Source of the DNA: JANPCX01 sp046049865
GTDB taxonomy: Bacteria > Pseudomonadota > Gammaproteobacteria > Burkholderiales > Burkholderiaceae_C
Length of the DNA stretch: 15,018 bases
Assembly (NCBI GenBank): GCA_046049865.1
Contig: JBJOQO010000076.1
Coordinates: 1-15,018, forward strand
Direction of reading: 5' to 3'
In this document: positions 13,980-15,018 of the stretch, piece after piece
Position numbering within the stretch: position 1 is the stretch's first letter
How the letters are laid out: each line of letters opens with the position of its first letter
Notes under the pieces: generated by a model
Seen by the model: only the letters and a program-made list of their open reading frames with translations
Told to the model about the DNA's origin: nothing
The model's database searches: none
Made by a program: the position numbers and the translations under genes

Positions 13980-14755
13980 GGCACAAGCGCTTTGCGCCAA
14001 GACAGGCCTGCGGATGTGTCATCAGCAGGGTGGTATTCGCAGCCGATCCAGCCGCCATAGCCGATGTTGTCAATGTGCTCAAACAAGAAGGCGTAGTTGA
14101 TTTCGCCAGTGCCGGGTTCATGGCGCCCCGGGTTGTCAGCCACCTGTATGTGGGCGATGCGAGGCAAATGGGCTTGCATTGTGGCGGCCAGCTCGCCTTC
14201 CATGCGCTGGGCATGGTAGATGTCGTACTGAATGAAGGCATTGGCCGCACCGACTTCGTCGAGGATGTTGATGGCTTGCTGAGTGCGGTTCAGATAGAAG
14301 CCTGGAATGTCGAAGGTATTGATGGGTTCGATCAGCAGCTTCAAGCCTGCGCCTTGCAACTCACGGGCCGCAAGCCGCAGGTTCTCCACCAAGGTGCGCT
14401 TTAGCACATGCTCGGCGACACCCGCAGGTGCTTTGCCGGCCAAACAATTGAGTTGTGGCACGCCCAGCACTTGGGCGTAGTGGATGGCCTGCGCCACACC
14501 TGCTTTGAATTCATCCACTCGGTCGGGCAAACAAGCAATGCCACGTTCACCCGCTTGCCAATTACCTGCAGGCAGGTTGTGCAACACCAGGCGCAAGCCG
14601 TAACCACGCAGGCGCTGTTGAATGTGTTGTGCCTCGAACCCATAGGGGAACTGGCACTCCACGGCAGAGAACCCAGCTTGCGCAGCACGTTCGAAGCGTT
14701 CGAGGAAAGGAACTTCGTTGAACAGCATGGTGAGGTTGGCGGCAAAACGAGGCAT
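13976..14755 (-). CDS. hyi: Hydroxypyruvate isomerase
   Basis: Interconverts hydroxypyruvate and tartronate semialdehyde in glyoxylate metabolism. A 259-residue xylose-isomerase-like TIM barrel. Candidate metal and catalytic residues sit where the family has them: Glu143 in LIEPIN, Asp178 in QYDIYH, Gln204 in HIQVAD and Glu240 in GCEYHP. The N-terminus PRFAANLTMLFNEVPFLERF and segments VECQFPY (32-38) and HNLPAGNWQAGERGIAC (59-75) are typical of Hyi. ATG 14755 follows AGGAGA (14761-14766). The downstream kinase overlaps by ATGA, so both are made together. Glyoxylate carboligase (gcl) and tartronate semialdehyde reductase (glxR), often clustered with hyi, are not in the window. An IS481-like element begins about 200 bases upstream, facing away, and may have separated hyi from former neighbours. 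Confidence 0.94.
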   Translation of the reverse strand: MPRFAANLTMLFNEVPFLERFERAAQAGFSAVECQFPYGFEAQHIQQRLRGYGLRLVLHNLPAGNWQAGERGIACLPDRVDEFKAGVAQAIHYAQVLGVPQLNCLAGKAPAGVAEHVLKRTLVENLRLAARELQGAGLKLLIEPINTFDIPGFYLNRTQQAINILDEVGAANAFIQYDIYHAQRMEGELAATMQAHLPRIAHIQVADNPGRHEPGTGEINYAFLFEHIDNIGYGGWIGCEYHPADDTSAGLSWRKALVP

Positions 14756-14898
14756 GGCCTTCTCCTGTGTTGCTGAATGATTGTTCCATGGTGGTCAGCC
14801 ATCACTCGGGTTGGAAAGCCCTCGTGTGCCTGCAGCCGATGTATTTGAGTTCGGACCACCGCCTCGCAAGAGTCATGCGAAGCGTCCTTAACTGAACT

Positions 14899-14908
14899 AG
14901 TCTAGACT
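14899..14908. repeat. AGTCTAGACT palindrome near the presumed IS left end
   Basis: A perfect 10-bp palindrome in an AT-richer stretch (14886-14926) unlike the surrounding coding DNA, about 55 bases before the transposase start. It may belong to the terminal inverted repeat or transposase promoter of the IS, or to the flanking target. The exact IS boundary cannot be set without the right end. The 14756-14960 gap otherwise holds only the hyi ribosome site. Confidence 0.4.
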
Positions 14909-14960
14909 TAATCTGACATTTCAACATGAATGGCGAATCGACGCCAGAAAGGAAATGCAG

Positions 14961-15018
14961 ATGAACACGAGTCAAGAGAGCAAAGTGATCAAGAACAAGC
15001 TGGGGTTGTTGAAGCTGG
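14961..15018 (+). mobile_element. Start of an IS481-like transposase gene (partial)
   Basis: The last 58 bases encode 19 residues, MNTSQESKVIKNKLGLLKL. From memory, IS481-type transposases common in Burkholderiales begin with this KVIKNKLGLLKLAEELGNV-type helix, which opens the N-terminal helix-turn-helix DNA-binding domain. AAAGG lies 8 bases before ATG 14961. No catalytic residue (DDE) is within the window, so intactness is unknown. It is divergent from hyi. The call rests on a short N-terminus only. Confidence 0.65.

Noticed and set aside
14756..14880. Open minus-strand frame upstream of hyi (HEGFPTRV region) as a possible gene remnant
   Set aside because: The short translated stretch resembles no family I can name with confidence; it runs on into the hyi region out of frame and is treated as untranslated leader.
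14926..14964. 12-codon frame MNGESTPERKCR before the transposase
   Set aside because: Too short, with no ribosome site, and not similar to any antitoxin or leader peptide I know.
1..15018. CRISPR array, defence system, prophage, integron or toxin-antitoxin locus
   Set aside because: No direct-repeat array, no defence or phage protein family, no attC-like sites and no paired small genes were seen on either strand.

Overview
The window reads as ordinary chromosome of a betaproteobacterium, most likely Burkholderiales and probably Comamonadaceae. The evidence is the pilB-pilC-pilD order, the chain (ispB) / rplU-rpmA-(small membrane protein)-obgE-proB / rppH / proS-lytic transglycosylase, and grxD-ubiX. 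The lineage is inferred from remembered gene order and protein character, not from a search. Genes are tightly packed with almost no accessory DNA. The exception is the right edge, where an IS481-like transposase appears to begin.

Left part (1-3601, minus strand): the type IV pilus assembly genes pilB (extension ATPase), pilC (inner-membrane platform) and pilD (prepilin peptidase, cut by the window edge), transcribed leftward in that order. No pilin gene is visible. After a 244-base gap with a 12-bp palindrome near the pilB start comes tRNA-Pro(CGG) with an encoded CCA end. It is followed by ispB, which makes the polyprenyl tail of ubiquinone.

Middle (5009-8381, plus strand): ispB and rplU diverge from a 225-base region. 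Their promoters carry the same 11-base -10 block in opposite orientation. The rplU leader can form two hairpins and contains two abutting micro-ORFs. rplU-rpmA ends at a very strong UUCG-capped terminator. A 62-aa two-helix membrane protein, obgE (ribosome-associated GTPase) and proB (first step of proline synthesis) follow, with obgE and proB overlapping by ATGA.

Centre-right (8403-12511): rppH (mRNA 5' pyrophosphohydrolase) converges on proB and diverges from proS. proS (prolyl-tRNA synthetase) overlaps a small exported lytic transglycosylase by ATGA. On the minus strand, grxD (CGFS monothiol glutaredoxin) is followed after 5 bases by ubiX (flavin prenyltransferase, GTG start). UbiX supports ubiquinone synthesis, as IspB does.

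Right part (12654-15018): hyi (hydroxypyruvate isomerase) and a MOFRL-type glycerate 2-kinase (ttuD-like) form an ATGA-overlapping pair for glyoxylate/glycerate use, on the minus strand. The tartronate semialdehyde reductase gene often found in such clusters is not between them. About 200 bases upstream of hyi, facing away, the first 19 codons of an IS481-like transposase run off the window.

I found no CRISPR array, prophage, toxin-antitoxin pair, defence island or other convincing new system. The observations most worth checking are the rplU leader, the mirrored ispB/rplU promoters and the IS boundary beside hyi.
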